Below, in pieces: positions 9,439-17,628 of a stretch of DNA of 64,000 bases (the stretch's first letter is position 1; the number at the start of each line of letters is the position of its first letter). The notes beneath the pieces are model-generated. The model did no database searches. It saw nothing but the letters and a program-made list of their open reading frames with translations, and was not told the DNA's origin. Position numbers and translations under genes: made by a program. The stretch is from Lachnospiraceae bacterium (lineage in GTDB: Bacteria; Bacillota; Clostridia; Lachnospirales; Lachnospiraceae). The stretch spans positions 41,840 to 105,839 of the forward strand of contig SVDY01000007.1 of the NCBI GenBank assembly GCA_015057665.1, in the 5' to 3' direction.

Positions 9439-9804
9439 ATGAAGAAAAATGATTTTTTACTGATTCTTTGCGTCCTTGTTCTTGCAGGCGGAGTTTTCCT
9501 ATGGAATAATCTTGTCAGAGGAGATGCAGGAGGAGAAGCAGTTGTCTATGTTGATGGTGAGGTGTATGCCTCTTATCCTCTTAATGAGGAGAGGGAATTA
9601 GTCATCGAGACAGAGTATGGCAAGAATTTTCTTATTATAAAAGACGGCAAAGCAGATATGACAGAAGCAGACTGCCCCGACGGTCTTTGTGTAAAACAAC
9701 ATTCTATTTATAAGACAGGACAGACCATTGTATGCCTTCCCCACAGAGTGGTGGTAGAGGTCGAAGGCGGTCAGGCAAATGAGCTGGATGGTATGACTCA
9801 GTAG
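9439..9804 (+). CDS. NusG domain II-containing protein
   Basis: A 121-residue protein with one N-terminal membrane segment (residues 6-24) and an extracytoplasmic NusG_II-type domain. The Cys-bearing segment DCPDGLCVKQ and the end motif IVCLPHRVVVEVEG are typical of this small family. In clostridia it is often found next to ApbE and Rnf genes, and its exact role is not established; help with flavinylation or assembly of the complex is an inference. It starts 20 bp after apbE and is followed by a terminator, so topB-apbE-this gene may form one unit. Confidence 0.82.
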   Translation: MKKNDFLLILCVLVLAGGVFLWNNLVRGDAGGEAVVYVDGEVYASYPLNEERELVIETEYGKNFLIIKDGKADMTEADCPDGLCVKQHSIYKTGQTIVCLPHRVVVEVEGGQANELDGMTQ

Positions 9805-9888
9805 TGGAAAAAGGTGTCAGAAGATTCTCAGCCTGTTACAGGGAAATAGGAGAATTTTGTTAATAATATGGCAAGATGTACTAATAAA

Positions 9889-9933
9889 AGAACAGAAAAA
9901 CGGTAAAATATTACTGGTTTTTCCGTTCTTTTT
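9889..9933 (+). terminator. terminator upstream of the rnf operon
   Basis: A long imperfect hairpin (AGAAC and GAAAAAC arms pairing with GTTTTTC and GTTCT) followed by TTTTT. It separates the apbE unit from rnf. Confidence 0.75.
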
Positions 9934-9959
9934 GTATTATTATAAATCTATATGTCACT

Positions 9960-9988
9960 TTGACATTCTCTAACCGTTACATCATACT
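9960..9988 (+). promoter_or_regulatory. sigma-A-type promoter of rnfCDGEAB
   Basis: TTGACA (9960-9965), a 17-bp spacer and CATACT (9983-9988). The leader to rnfC is about 65 nt. No operator could be recognised. Confidence 0.7.
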
Positions 9989-10058
9989 AGGGGAGAACGA
10001 AAGAGAAGTGTAAAGTAACTATTTATAGAAGTAATTTTATAAGAAAGAAGGTAGAAGA

Positions 10059-11375
10059 ATGGGATTATTAACATTTAAAGGCGGCCTTCATCCTTATGAT
10101 GGAAAAGAACTCACAGCGAATCAGCCGATTACAGAGTATCTTCCACAGGGTGATCTGGTATTTCCTTTAAGCCAGCACATCGGTGCACCTGCTCAGGCTA
10201 TCGTAAAAAAAGGCGACAGAGTCCTTGTCGGCCAGAAGATTGCAGAGGCAGGCGGTTTTGTATCTGCTAACATTCACAGCTCCGTATCCGGTACTGTTAA
10301 GTTAGTTGGACCAAAGCTTACAGCAGCAGGCGCTATGGTGAACTCCATCGTTGTTGAAAATGATGGTCAGTACGAAGCAGTTACATATGAAACAAAACCA
10401 CTCGATCAGATGACAAAAGACGATATCTTAGCAGCTGTAAAAGAAGCGGGTATCGTAGGTCTTGGCGGCGCCGGTTTCCCAACTCATGTAAAACTTGCAC
10501 CAAAGGATCCTAACGCAATCGATCATATCATCATCAATGCGGCAGAATGTGAGCCTTACATCACAGCTGACTACAGATGCATGATGGAACAGGGCGAGAA
10601 ATTAATCGAAGGTCTCAAGATTATGCTTTCCATGTTCCCAAATGCCAAAGGTGTTATCGGTATCGAAGATAACAAACCGGAAGCAATCAAGAAATTAACA
10701 GCTATGACAGCAAATGAAGAGAAAATCTCCGTAGCCGGATTACAGACAAAGTACCCACAGGGTGCAGAACGTTCTTTAATCTATGCTGTAACAAAACGTG
10801 AAGTAAACTCCTCTATGCTTCCTGCAGACGCAGGCTGTATCGTAGACAACGTAGCAACAGCTATGGCAGTTTATGACGCAGTTGTTCTTGGCAAACCTCT
10901 CTATGAAAGAGTTGTAACTGTAACAGGTGACGCAATCGAAAATCCTGGCAACTTCCTTGTAAAATGCGGTACAAACGCAGCAGAACTTGTTGAAGCAGCA
11001 GGCGGTTTTAAAACAAAACCTGAAAAAGTAATCTCCGGCGGGCCTATGATGGGTATGGCTATGTTCTCTTTAGATGTTCCTTGCGGAAAGACATTCTCTT
11101 CCCTTTTAACATTTACAAAAGACCAGGTAGCAGCAAACGAACCATCCAACTGTATCCGCTGCGGACGCTGCGTATCTGCATGTCCTGCTAAGTTACTTCC
11201 TGCTAAGTTATCTGTACTTGCAGATCATGGTAACTTCGATGAATTCGAACGCTTAAATGGCGCAGAATGTGTAGAATGCGGATGCTGTTCTTATGCATGT
11301 CCTGCAAAACGTAACTTAACACAGTCTATGAAAGTAGGCCGTAAAGAAGTATTAGCAAGAAGAAGAAAGAAATAG
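10059..11375 (+). CDS. rnfC: Rnf electron transport complex subunit C
   Basis: Peripheral 438-residue subunit of the Rnf complex, which oxidises ferredoxin, reduces NAD+ and pumps Na+ or H+. RnfC is the NADH/NAD+-binding side. The Gly-rich GIVGLGGAGFPTHVKL (131-146) forms the nucleotide/FMN site. Two 4Fe-4S motifs follow near the C-terminus: CIRCGRCVSACP (from 365) and CVECGCCSYACP (from 404). AAGGTAG precedes the start. Codon use is strongly biased, as in other highly expressed genes of the window. First gene of a six-gene operon in the clostridial order C-D-G-E-A-B. Confidence 0.97.
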   Translation: MGLLTFKGGLHPYDGKELTANQPITEYLPQGDLVFPLSQHIGAPAQAIVKKGDRVLVGQKIAEAGGFVSANIHSSVSGTVKLVGPKLTAAGAMVNSIVVENDGQYEAVTYETKPLDQMTKDDILAAVKEAGIVGLGGAGFPTHVKLAPKDPNAIDHIIINAAECEPYITADYRCMMEQGEKLIEGLKIMLSMFPNAKGVIGIEDNKPEAIKKLTAMTANEEKISVAGLQTKYPQGAERSLIYAVTKREVNSSMLPADAGCIVDNVATAMAVYDAVVLGKPLYERVVTVTGDAIENPGNFLVKCGTNAAELVEAAGGFKTKPEKVISGGPMMGMAMFSLDVPCGKTFSSLLTFTKDQVAANEPSNCIRCGRCVSACPAKLLPAKLSVLADHGNFDEFERLNGAECVECGCCSYACPAKRNLTQSMKVGRKEVLARRRKK

Positions 11376-11387
11376 GAGAGGTGAATA

Positions 11388-12341
11388 ATGAACCAGGAAT
11401 TATATCATGTGTCAGCCAATCCTCATGTGAGAGATAAGGTTACAACACAGAATCTTATGTTTTATGTAATCCTTGCACTTCTTCCAACAACAATCTTCGG
11501 TTTTGTTAACTTCGGATTAAGTGCTATTATCAATGTTGTTATCACAACAGCAACTTGTGTCATCGCAGAATATGCATGGCAGAAATTAATGCACAAAAAA
11601 ATCACAATCAACGATATGAGTGCGGCCCTTACCGGTCTTTTACTCGGTATCAACCTTCCGCCACAGGCTCCATACTGGATCGGCATCATCGGTGGTCTTG
11701 TTGCTATCATCGTTGTAAAACAGTTATTCGGCGGACTTGGACAGAACTTCATGAACCCTGCCCTTGGCGGTAGATGTTTCCTCGTATTAAGTTTTGCTCT
11801 TCCAATGACAAACTGGACATATAACTCTGCATTTGGCAGTTTCGATGCAGCTACTATGGCAACACCTCTTGCTATGGTAAAAGCAGGGGAAACAGTAAAC
11901 TGGGTAGACATGTTCATCGGTTTCCACGGCGGTACAATCGGTGAAACATCCGCTGTATGTATCTTAATCGGCGGTCTCTTCTTAATCTGGAAGAAAGTAA
12001 TCAGCCCAATTATCCCATGTGCTTATCTTGGAACTTTAGCTCTGTTCGTATTATTATTCGGCGGACACGGCTTTGATATGAACTTTGTATTATGCCACAT
12101 CTGCGGTGGCGGTGTTATGCTTGGTGCCTTCTTCATGGCAACTGACTATGTAACATCCCCTATTACAGACCTTGGCAAATTAATCTTTGGTATTATCCTT
12201 GGTGTACTCACAGGTGTATTCCGTATCTTCGGACCTGGCGCAGAAGGTGTTTCTTATGCAATTATCTTCTCCAACCTGTTAGTTCCATTAATTGAAAAAT
12301 GGACAGTACCTGCAGCATTCGGCAAAGGAGGTAAGAAATAA
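11388..12341 (+). CDS. rnfD: Rnf complex subunit D
   Basis: Integral membrane subunit of 317 residues with about nine to ten helices, part of the ion-translocating core. The DAATMATPLA segment (153-162) is the likely site where ApbE attaches FMN to a threonine. AGGAGAGG lies before the ATG. Its stop shares one base with the rnfG start (TAATG), which points to translational coupling. Confidence 0.96.
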   Translation: MNQELYHVSANPHVRDKVTTQNLMFYVILALLPTTIFGFVNFGLSAIINVVITTATCVIAEYAWQKLMHKKITINDMSAALTGLLLGINLPPQAPYWIGIIGGLVAIIVVKQLFGGLGQNFMNPALGGRCFLVLSFALPMTNWTYNSAFGSFDAATMATPLAMVKAGETVNWVDMFIGFHGGTIGETSAVCILIGGLFLIWKKVISPIIPCAYLGTLALFVLLFGGHGFDMNFVLCHICGGGVMLGAFFMATDYVTSPITDLGKLIFGIILGVLTGVFRIFGPGAEGVSYAIIFSNLLVPLIEKWTVPAAFGKGGKK

Positions 12342-12928
12342 TGAAAGGTATCATTAAAGACTGTCTTATCTTATTTGTAATTACTCTCATCGCCGGTGCA
12401 GCACTTGGTGTTGTATACGACATCACAAAAGAACCAATCGCTGCTCAGGAAGCGAAGAAAAAAGTAGAAGCTCAGCAGGGTGTATTTGCAGAAGCAGATA
12501 CATTTGATGCGGTAGAAATCGACGAAGCAATTGCTTCTTCCATCGTTGCAAACGGTGTAACTATTGATGAAGCTTATGATGCAAAAGCAGCAGGCGCTCA
12601 TGCAGGTTATGTAGTTCAGGCAACAAGCCCTAACGGTTACGGCGGCAACATTACACTGATGGTTGGTGTAACAGCTGACGGAACATGTAACGGATATTCC
12701 TTATTAACAATCAACGAAACAGCAGGTCTTGGTATGAATGCAAAGAATGCAGACTGGGCAGCCCAGTTCGCAGGCAAAGCAGTAGAAGCTTTTGAAGTAA
12801 CAAAACTTGGCGCTTCCGCTGACAACCAGGTAGATGCTATTTCCGGTGCTACTATTACATCTAACGCTGTAACAGAAGCAGTAAATGCATGTATCGCATA
12901 TGCAAATGCGCTGGAAGGAGGTAACTAA
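12341..12928 (+). CDS. rnfG: Rnf complex subunit G (covalent flavin subunit)
   Basis: A 195-residue protein with one N-terminal membrane helix (residues 7-25) and an extracytoplasmic FMN-binding domain. The C-terminal motif DAISGATITSNAV contains the S-G-A-T signature whose threonine receives FMN from ApbE. The start overlaps the rnfD stop; rnfE follows one base after the stop. Family and length are normal. Confidence 0.96.
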   Translation: MKGIIKDCLILFVITLIAGAALGVVYDITKEPIAAQEAKKKVEAQQGVFAEADTFDAVEIDEAIASSIVANGVTIDEAYDAKAAGAHAGYVVQATSPNGYGGNITLMVGVTADGTCNGYSLLTINETAGLGMNAKNADWAAQFAGKAVEAFEVTKLGASADNQVDAISGATITSNAVTEAVNACIAYANALEGGN

Positions 12929-12929
12929 G

Positions 12930-13631
12930 ATGAAACAGACACCATTTGAACGAATTATGAACGGTCTCTTCAAAGAGAACCCTACATTTGTACTGATGCT
13001 TGGTATGTGTCCAACCTTAGCTACTACAACATCAGCAATCAACGGTGCAGGTATGGGTCTTTCTACAACTGCAGTACTTGTTTTCTCCAACTTAATTATT
13101 TCTCTGCTCAGAAAGATTATTCCTGACAGAGTTCGTATCCCAGGATACATTGTAGTTATCGCATCCCTCGTAACAATCGTACAGTTCTTATTACAGGGAT
13201 TCGTACCAGCAATCAACGACAGCCTTGGTCTTTACATTCCGCTGATCGTAGTTAACTGTATCATCCTTGGCCGTGCGGAATCTTACGCATCCCAGAATGG
13301 TCCTATTATGTCCGCATTTGACGGTATCGGTATGGGTCTTGGTTTCACAATGGCTCTTACATTACTCGGTGCTTTCCGTGAAATCCTTGGCGCAGGTACA
13401 GTATTTGGTATTGCGATTCCATTCATGACACAGCCTGCAACAATCTTTATTCTTGCTCCTGGTGCATTCTTCGTACTTGCATGCTTAACAGCAATCCAGA
13501 ACAAGATCAAAAACGGCAAGAAGAAAGCTGGTCTTCCTGTAAAAGAAACAGCAGGATGCGGCGACTGTGCAACTTGCGGTAAAGCAGGATGCGGCGGCAA
13601 ATTCTTTGATACAACAGTAGAAAGCAAATAG
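12930..13631 (+). CDS. rnfE: Rnf complex subunit E
   Basis: Integral membrane subunit, about 233 residues, related to RnfA and NqrD. The frame is open from 12885, but the ATG at 12930 has GGAGGT at the right distance and gives the usual N-terminus MKQTPFERIMNGLFKENP. Conserved membrane core: MLGMCPTLATTTS and GLYIPLIVVNCIILGRAE. The C-terminal tail is Cys-rich (GCGDCATCGKAGCGGKF), a feature of clostridial RnfE whose role (metal binding?) is not settled. Confidence 0.95.
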   Translation: MKQTPFERIMNGLFKENPTFVLMLGMCPTLATTTSAINGAGMGLSTTAVLVFSNLIISLLRKIIPDRVRIPGYIVVIASLVTIVQFLLQGFVPAINDSLGLYIPLIVVNCIILGRAESYASQNGPIMSAFDGIGMGLGFTMALTLLGAFREILGAGTVFGIAIPFMTQPATIFILAPGAFFVLACLTAIQNKIKNGKKKAGLPVKETAGCGDCATCGKAGCGGKFFDTTVESK

Positions 13632-13642
13632 GAGGGGAAAAA

Positions 13643-14218
13643 ATGAAAGAATTATTACTCATCGCAATTGGTTCTGCTGTAGTAAATAACGTAATCTTAT
13701 CCCAGTTCTTAGGTCTTTGTCCTTTCCTTGGCGTATCCAAGAAAGTAGAGACTGCTGCTGGTATGGGTGCAGCCGTAATCTTCGTTATTACAGTAGCATC
13801 TCTTGTTACAGCAATCCTTAACAATTTAATCTTGTTACCATTAAACTTAACATATTTACAGACAATCGTATTCATCCTCGTTATCGCAGGATTAGTACAG
13901 TTCGTAGAGATGTTCTTAAAGAAAGCAATGCCTGCTCTTTATGAGTCTCTTGGCGTATTCCTTCCACTTATTACAACAAACTGTGCTGTACTTGGTGTAG
14001 CTCTTACAAACGTACAGAAAAGCTATGATCTTCTTACAAGTGTAGTAAACGGTGTTGGTACAGCGGTAGGTTTCACAATTGCAATCGTAATCCTTGCAGG
14101 TATCCGCGAACAGATGGAATACAATGATGTCCCTGAATCTTTCCAGGGCATGCCAATCGTATTAGTAACTTCCGGATTAATGGCGATTGCCTTTTTCGGA
14201 TTCTCTGGTGTTATTTAG
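13643..14218 (+). CDS. rnfA: Rnf complex subunit A
   Basis: Integral membrane subunit of 191 residues with six helices, homologous to RnfE in inverted topology. Conserved segments are NNVILSQFLGLCPFLGVSKK and LPLITTNCAVLGVAL; the Cys residues in these segments are those thought to hold an iron-sulfur centre within the membrane in related complexes. GGAGGGG precedes the ATG. Confidence 0.96.
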   Translation: MKELLLIAIGSAVVNNVILSQFLGLCPFLGVSKKVETAAGMGAAVIFVITVASLVTAILNNLILLPLNLTYLQTIVFILVIAGLVQFVEMFLKKAMPALYESLGVFLPLITTNCAVLGVALTNVQKSYDLLTSVVNGVGTAVGFTIAIVILAGIREQMEYNDVPESFQGMPIVLVTSGLMAIAFFGFSGVI

Positions 14219-14230
14219 GAGGAAAGATAA

Positions 14231-15028
14231 ATGAACGTAACAGCAATTATTTTCGCTGCAGCGGTAGTTGGTGGAACTGGTCTTGTTATCGGTCTTCTCC
14301 TTGGTATCGCTTCAGAAGCATTCAAAGTTCCTGTTGATGAAAAAGAAGTAGCAGTAAGATCCTGTCTTCCAGGTAACAACTGTGGTGGTTGTGGTTTCCC
14401 TGGCTGTGACGGTCTTGCAAAAGCAATCGCTTCCGGCGAAGCTCCTGTAAACGCATGTCCTGTAGCAGGACCTGCCGGAGCTGCTAAAATCGCTGAAGTA
14501 ATGGGCGTAGAAGCAGGAGATGCAGTAAAACAGGTAGCATATGTAAAATGTGCAGGTACTTGTGAAGTAGCAAAAGAAAAATATGACTACAGCGGTCTTC
14601 AGGATTGTGTATCCGCAATGGTAACTCCAGGTGCAGGCCCTAAAGCTTGTGCATACGGATGTATGGGTCTTGGAAGCTGTGTAAAAGCCTGTGATTTTGA
14701 CGCTATTCATGTAGTAAACGGAATCGCAGTTGTAGACAAAGAAAAATGTGTAGCTTGTGGTAAATGTATCGCAACATGTCCAAAATCCCTTATCGAGCTT
14801 ATTCCTTATGAAGCTAAGCTTGCTGTACAGTGCAGCTCCAAAGATATGGGTAAAGACGTAAAAGCATCCTGTTCCGTAGGATGTATCGGCTGTAGAATGT
14901 GTACAAAGGTTTGTGAATTTGGCGCAATCACAGTAGAAAACAACGTAGCTCACATTGATCAGAGCAAATGTACAGGATGCGGCGCCTGCGCAGCCAAATG
15001 TCCTGTAAAAATTATTAAAATGTGCTAG
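14231..15028 (+). CDS. rnfB: Rnf complex subunit B (polyferredoxin)
   Basis: The 265-residue entry point for electrons from reduced ferredoxin. One N-terminal membrane helix is followed by the Rnf-type cluster motif Cys51-x2-Cys54-x4-Cys59-x16-Cys76, then by several ferredoxin-like Cys groups: CAYGCMGLGSCVKAC, CVACGKCIATCP, CSVGCIGCRMCTKVC and CTGCGACAAKCP. This makes about five clusters, the extended clostridial form. AGGAGGAAAG lies before the ATG. It ends the operon, 20 bp before a strong terminator. Confidence 0.96.
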   Translation: MNVTAIIFAAAVVGGTGLVIGLLLGIASEAFKVPVDEKEVAVRSCLPGNNCGGCGFPGCDGLAKAIASGEAPVNACPVAGPAGAAKIAEVMGVEAGDAVKQVAYVKCAGTCEVAKEKYDYSGLQDCVSAMVTPGAGPKACAYGCMGLGSCVKACDFDAIHVVNGIAVVDKEKCVACGKCIATCPKSLIELIPYEAKLAVQCSSKDMGKDVKASCSVGCIGCRMCTKVCEFGAITVENNVAHIDQSKCTGCGACAAKCPVKIIKMC

Positions 15029-15047
15029 TTTCGGCTAGTTGATGAAA

Positions 15048-15096
15048 AAGGGGGCTGCCGCCTGACTAAAAAGTTAGTGCGGCAGCCCCCTTCTTT
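15048..15096 (+). terminator. strong terminator of the rnf operon
   Basis: A 14-bp perfect GC-rich stem (AAGGGGGCTGCCGC with GCGGCAGCCCCCTT), extended inward by ACTAA/TTAGT, followed by CTTT. Very stable; it probably also protects the 3' end of the abundant rnf mRNA. Confidence 0.93.
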
Positions 15097-15100
15097 GCGC

Positions 15101-15153
15101 TGGCGACGAGCCAAAGTCCGAGCTTGCTCAGGACCTTGGCGACCATTTACAAT
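15101..15153 (+). repeat. intergenic hairpin repeat, copy 1
   Basis: A 53-bp element nearly identical to the one at 22023. It reads TGGCGACGAGCCAAAGTC at the left and GACCTTGGCGACC at the right, with an inner hairpin CCAAAGTCCGAGC-TT-GCTCAGGACCTTGG. The stem contains a bulged A and an A-C mismatch that are kept in both copies, while paired positions differ in a compensatory way. It stands just after the rnf terminator. Probably one member of a dispersed family of structured intergenic repeats; strand of action unknown. Confidence 0.7.
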
Positions 15154-15182
15154 GATTGAATGATGATGATTTGGTGTGCTGG

Positions 15183-15533
15183 CATGGCAAAAGCTATATT
15201 TCGGGGAGACAACATGCTGAGAAATTCGTGTTTTGGAAAAGCAAGCATGGTGAAAAGCTAAATTGTGATTATTACCATGTTAAAAAACAATTCCTTTGGT
15301 AAAGTAAGCATGTTAAATATCTAAAAAGAAAACTATGCCATGTTATATATGGGAAATGAACTGGAGAATGAGCAAGTTAATAGGTTAAATTTGAATATTA
15401 CACATGTTGCCTGAAATAGAATAGGTTAATAAAAGACAAGTCAAATCCAAAAATCTCAAAATCGCCATGCTATTTATGAGAGTTTGAAAAGAAATGAAGC
15501 ATGGAAGATTTCGTATTTATGATAGATACCATG
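15183..15533. repeat. phased array of CATG boxes (non-coding)
   Basis: Exact CATG occurs at 15183, 15213, 15246, 15276, 15309, 15339, 15403, 15466, 15500 and 15530, with CAAG at the expected positions 15373 and 15437. Steps alternate 30 and 33-34 bp; eleven steps span 347 bp, so the mean is 31.5 bp, three turns of B-DNA. Boxes of one phase are preceded by AAAG-NAAG-like sequence; boxes of the other phase often read ACCATGTT or GCCATGTT. The DNA between boxes is not conserved, so neither a CRISPR nor a simple tandem repeat explains it. No gene is visible in this stretch. Likely a set of binding sites for a DNA-binding protein on one face of the helix. Confidence 0.7.
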
Positions 15534-15583
15534 CATACTTCTAATCATACAATATAATAAAGATGATAAATGAGTGGATAGCT

Positions 15584-15841
15584 ATGCGTTTCTGGGAATT
15601 GACCGAAAAAGAAGTCATTAACTGTAAAGATGGAAAACGTCTGGGATATGTTGCTGACATTGAAATAGAATTACCGACGGGAAAGGTATGCAAGTTATAC
15701 GTACCGGGACAGGGGAAGTTCTGCGGTTGTTTCGGAAAAGGTGTTGAATATGAAATAGGGTGGAATCAGATTTTGCGGATTGGCGAAGAGATTATTCTTG
15801 TGGATATCGACTGCAGGCTTCCTGAGAAAAAGGGAAAATGA
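15584..15841 (+). CDS. YlmC/YmxH-family PRC-barrel protein
   Basis: An 85-residue protein of the YlmC/YmxH family, common in spore-forming Firmicutes and of unknown biochemical role; it folds as a PRC barrel. The hallmark is RFWELTEKEVINCKDGKRLG at the N-terminus, then KLYVPGQGKFCGCFGKGVEYEIGWNQI. The frame is open from 15563, but 15584 gives the usual MR(F/L)xEL start; GAGTGGAT upstream is a weak ribosome site. It lies directly after the CATG array and before nrdR. Confidence 0.85.
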   Translation: MRFWELTEKEVINCKDGKRLGYVADIEIELPTGKVCKLYVPGQGKFCGCFGKGVEYEIGWNQILRIGEEIILVDIDCRLPEKKGK

Positions 15842-15877
15842 ATGGATAAAAGTCCGAAATCTATGGAAGTTGAATGG

Positions 15878-15922
15878 CAAAACACAAGATAAAGTAAATT
15901 CAAAACACAAGATAAAGTAAAT
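15878..15922 (+). promoter_or_regulatory. tandem 22-bp direct repeat, candidate NrdR boxes
   Basis: Two identical 22-bp copies (15878-15899 and 15901-15922) separated by one base, each containing ACACAAGATAAAGT. They end 5 bp before the -35 of the nrdR promoter. The ACAAGAT-nn-AGTAA core recurs at 18360 upstream of nrdD, and NrdR boxes in other bacteria come in pairs near nrd promoters. Autoregulation by NrdR is therefore likely, but it is inference. Confidence 0.55.
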
Positions 15923-15927
15923 AGACC

Positions 15928-15957
15928 TTGACCTAACCTACAATTAGTATTTATAAT
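15928..15957 (+). promoter_or_regulatory. promoter of nrdR
   Basis: TTGACC (15928-15933), an 18-bp spacer and a perfect TATAAT (15952-15957), 47 bp upstream of the nrdR start. Confidence 0.7.
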
Positions 15958-16004
15958 ATAAAAGATAGTATATAGAATACACCAGGAGCAAAGGAGTACC
16001 AGTC

Positions 16005-16463
16005 ATGAAATGCCCTTATTGTGGAGATGATAATTCCAGAGTTATTGATTCCAGACCATCGGATGAGAATAATTCCATCAGAAGAAGACGTCAGTGTGAC
16101 GGATGTGGCCGTAGATTTACGACTTATGAGAAGGTAGAGACCATTCCTCTTAGTGTAATTAAGAAAGATAAGACAAGAGAACCTTACGACAGAAGCAAGA
16201 TCGAAGCGGGAATTATGAGCTCCTGCCACAAAAGACCGGTTTCTGTGGAACAGATAGAAAAGGCTGTCGATGCCATCGAGACAGAAGTATTCAATTTGGA
16301 ATTAAAAGAGATTGAATCGAGACAGATTGGTGAGATCGTCATGGATAAGATCAAAGATCTTGATGAAGTTGCTTATGTAAGGTTTGCTTCAGTATACAGA
16401 GAATTCAAAGATGTTGGAACATTTATGGATGAATTGAAGAAAATGTTAGACAGCAAAAATTAA
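16005..16463 (+). CDS. nrdR: transcriptional repressor NrdR
   Basis: A 152-residue repressor of ribonucleotide reductase genes that senses ATP/dATP. An N-terminal zinc ribbon (Cys3, Cys6, Cys31, Cys34) includes [17 protein letters not shown], and an ATP-cone domain follows (from about residue 47, [20 protein letters not shown]). GGAG lies upstream. It is the first of nrdR-queA-nrdG-nrdD, and its likely targets are itself and nrdD. Confidence 0.96.
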   Translation: MKCPYCGDDNSRVIDSRPSDENNSIRRRRQCDGCGRRFTTYEKVETIPLSVIKKDKTREPYDRSKIEAGIMSSCHKRPVSVEQIEKAVDAIETEVFNLELKEIESRQIGEIVMDKIKDLDEVAYVRFASVYREFKDVGTFMDELKKMLDSKN

Positions 16464-16490
16464 TATAACTTATAAATATGCAGATGTTAG

Positions 16491-16530
16491 AGAGACAGTA
16501 TGTGAGATGATAGAGGATACTGTCTCTTTA
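16491..16530 (+). terminator. terminator after nrdR
   Basis: An 11-bp perfect stem, AGAGACAGTAT with ATACTGTCTCT, and a 15-nt loop, followed by TTTAT. The U-tract is short, so some read-through into queA is possible. Confidence 0.75.
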
Positions 16531-16602
16531 TAAATGCCATCAGATGTGGGATGACTCCCGCGCCAAATCCCGCAAACGAGACTTGAATAGAAAGGAAATA
16601 CA

Positions 16603-17628
16603 ATGAAAGTTACAGATTTTACGTTTGATCTTCCGGAAGAACTGATTGCTCAGGATCCATTAGAAGACCGAGCTTCTTCCAGACTCCTGGCTCTTGACAG
16701 AGTGACGGGAGAGAGAAGCCACAGACATTTTAGAGATATTAAAGAATATTTAAAACCGGGCGACTGCCTTGTCATCAATGATACCAAGGTCATTCCAGCC
16801 AGATTGATTGGCGAAAAGGAAGGAACAGGAGCCAAGATTGAAGTTCTTCTTCTTAAAAGAAAAGAAAATGACATGTGGGAAACACTTGTAAAACCAGGAA
16901 AGAAAGCCCGTCCTGGTGCAAGAATCGCATTTGGCAATGGAGAACTGGTTGCAGAAGTTGTAGATGTATTGGATGAGGGAAACCGTCTCATTCACTTTGA
17001 ATACGAAGGAATCTTTGAGGAAGTGCTGGACAGACTTGGTCAGATGCCTCTGCCGCCATATATCACTCATCAGTTACAGGATAAAAACCGTTATCAGACT
17101 GTGTATGCAAAACATGAAGGTTCTGCAGCGGCACCGACCGCAGGACTTCATTTTACCAATGAACTGTTAAAAGAAATTGAGGAGATGGGGGTTAAAATTG
17201 CCCATGTCACTCTTCACGTAGGGCTTGGAACTTTCCGTCCTGTAAAAGTGGAGAATGTTCTGGAACATCATATGCACTCCGAGTTTTACTGTATTGAACA
17301 GGACGCGGCAGATATGATCAATGAGACAAAGGCAAATGGCGGACGTATTATCTCTGTTGGAACCACTAGCACAAGAACATTAGAGTCAGCGGCGGATGAG
17401 AATGGTCATCTGACAGCCAAGAGCGGATGGACAGAGATCTTCATCTATCCGGGCTATACTTTTAAAGTGATCGATGGACTGATTACCAATTTCCATCTTC
17501 CGGAATCTACATTGTTGATGCTTGTTTCAGCCCTTGCAGGCAGAGACCATGTACTGGCAGCCTATGAAGAAGCGGTACAGGAAAGATACAGATTCTTCTC
17601 CTTTGGGGATGCTATGGTGATTTTATAA
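16603..17628 (+). CDS. queA: S-adenosylmethionine:tRNA ribosyltransferase-isomerase
   Basis: QueA builds the epoxyqueuosine side chain on preQ1 at the wobble position of GUN tRNAs. The 341-residue protein matches the family over its length: [24 protein letters not shown] at the N-terminus, [43 protein letters not shown] and [21 protein letters not shown] precedes the ATG. Its stop shares one base with the nrdG start (TAATG). No other queuosine gene is nearby. Confidence 0.95.
   Translation: MKVTDFTFDLPEELIAQDPLEDRASSRLLALDRVTGERSHRHFRDIKEYLKPGDCLVINDTKVIPARLIGEKEGTGAKIEVLLLKRKENDMWETLVKPGKKARPGARIAFGNGELVAEVVDVLDEGNRLIHFEYEGIFEEVLDRLGQMPLPPYITHQLQDKNRYQTVYAKHEGSAAAPTAGLHFTNELLKEIEEMGVKIAHVTLHVGLGTFRPVKVENVLEHHMHSEFYCIEQDAADMINETKANGGRIISVGTTSTRTLESAADENGHLTAKSGWTEIFIYPGYTFKVIDGLITNFHLPESTLLMLVSALAGRDHVLAAYEEAVQERYRFFSFGDAMVIL

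Noticed and set aside
14312..14953. 213-codon Cys/Thr/Tyr-rich minus-strand frame in rnfB
   Set aside because: Antisense shadow produced by the strong codon bias and Cys codons of rnfB.
15183..15533. CRISPR array with 30-bp repeats and 33-bp spacers
   Set aside because: The period fits, but neither the 30-bp nor the 33-bp segments are conserved beyond the CATG boxes, and there is no cas gene in the window.
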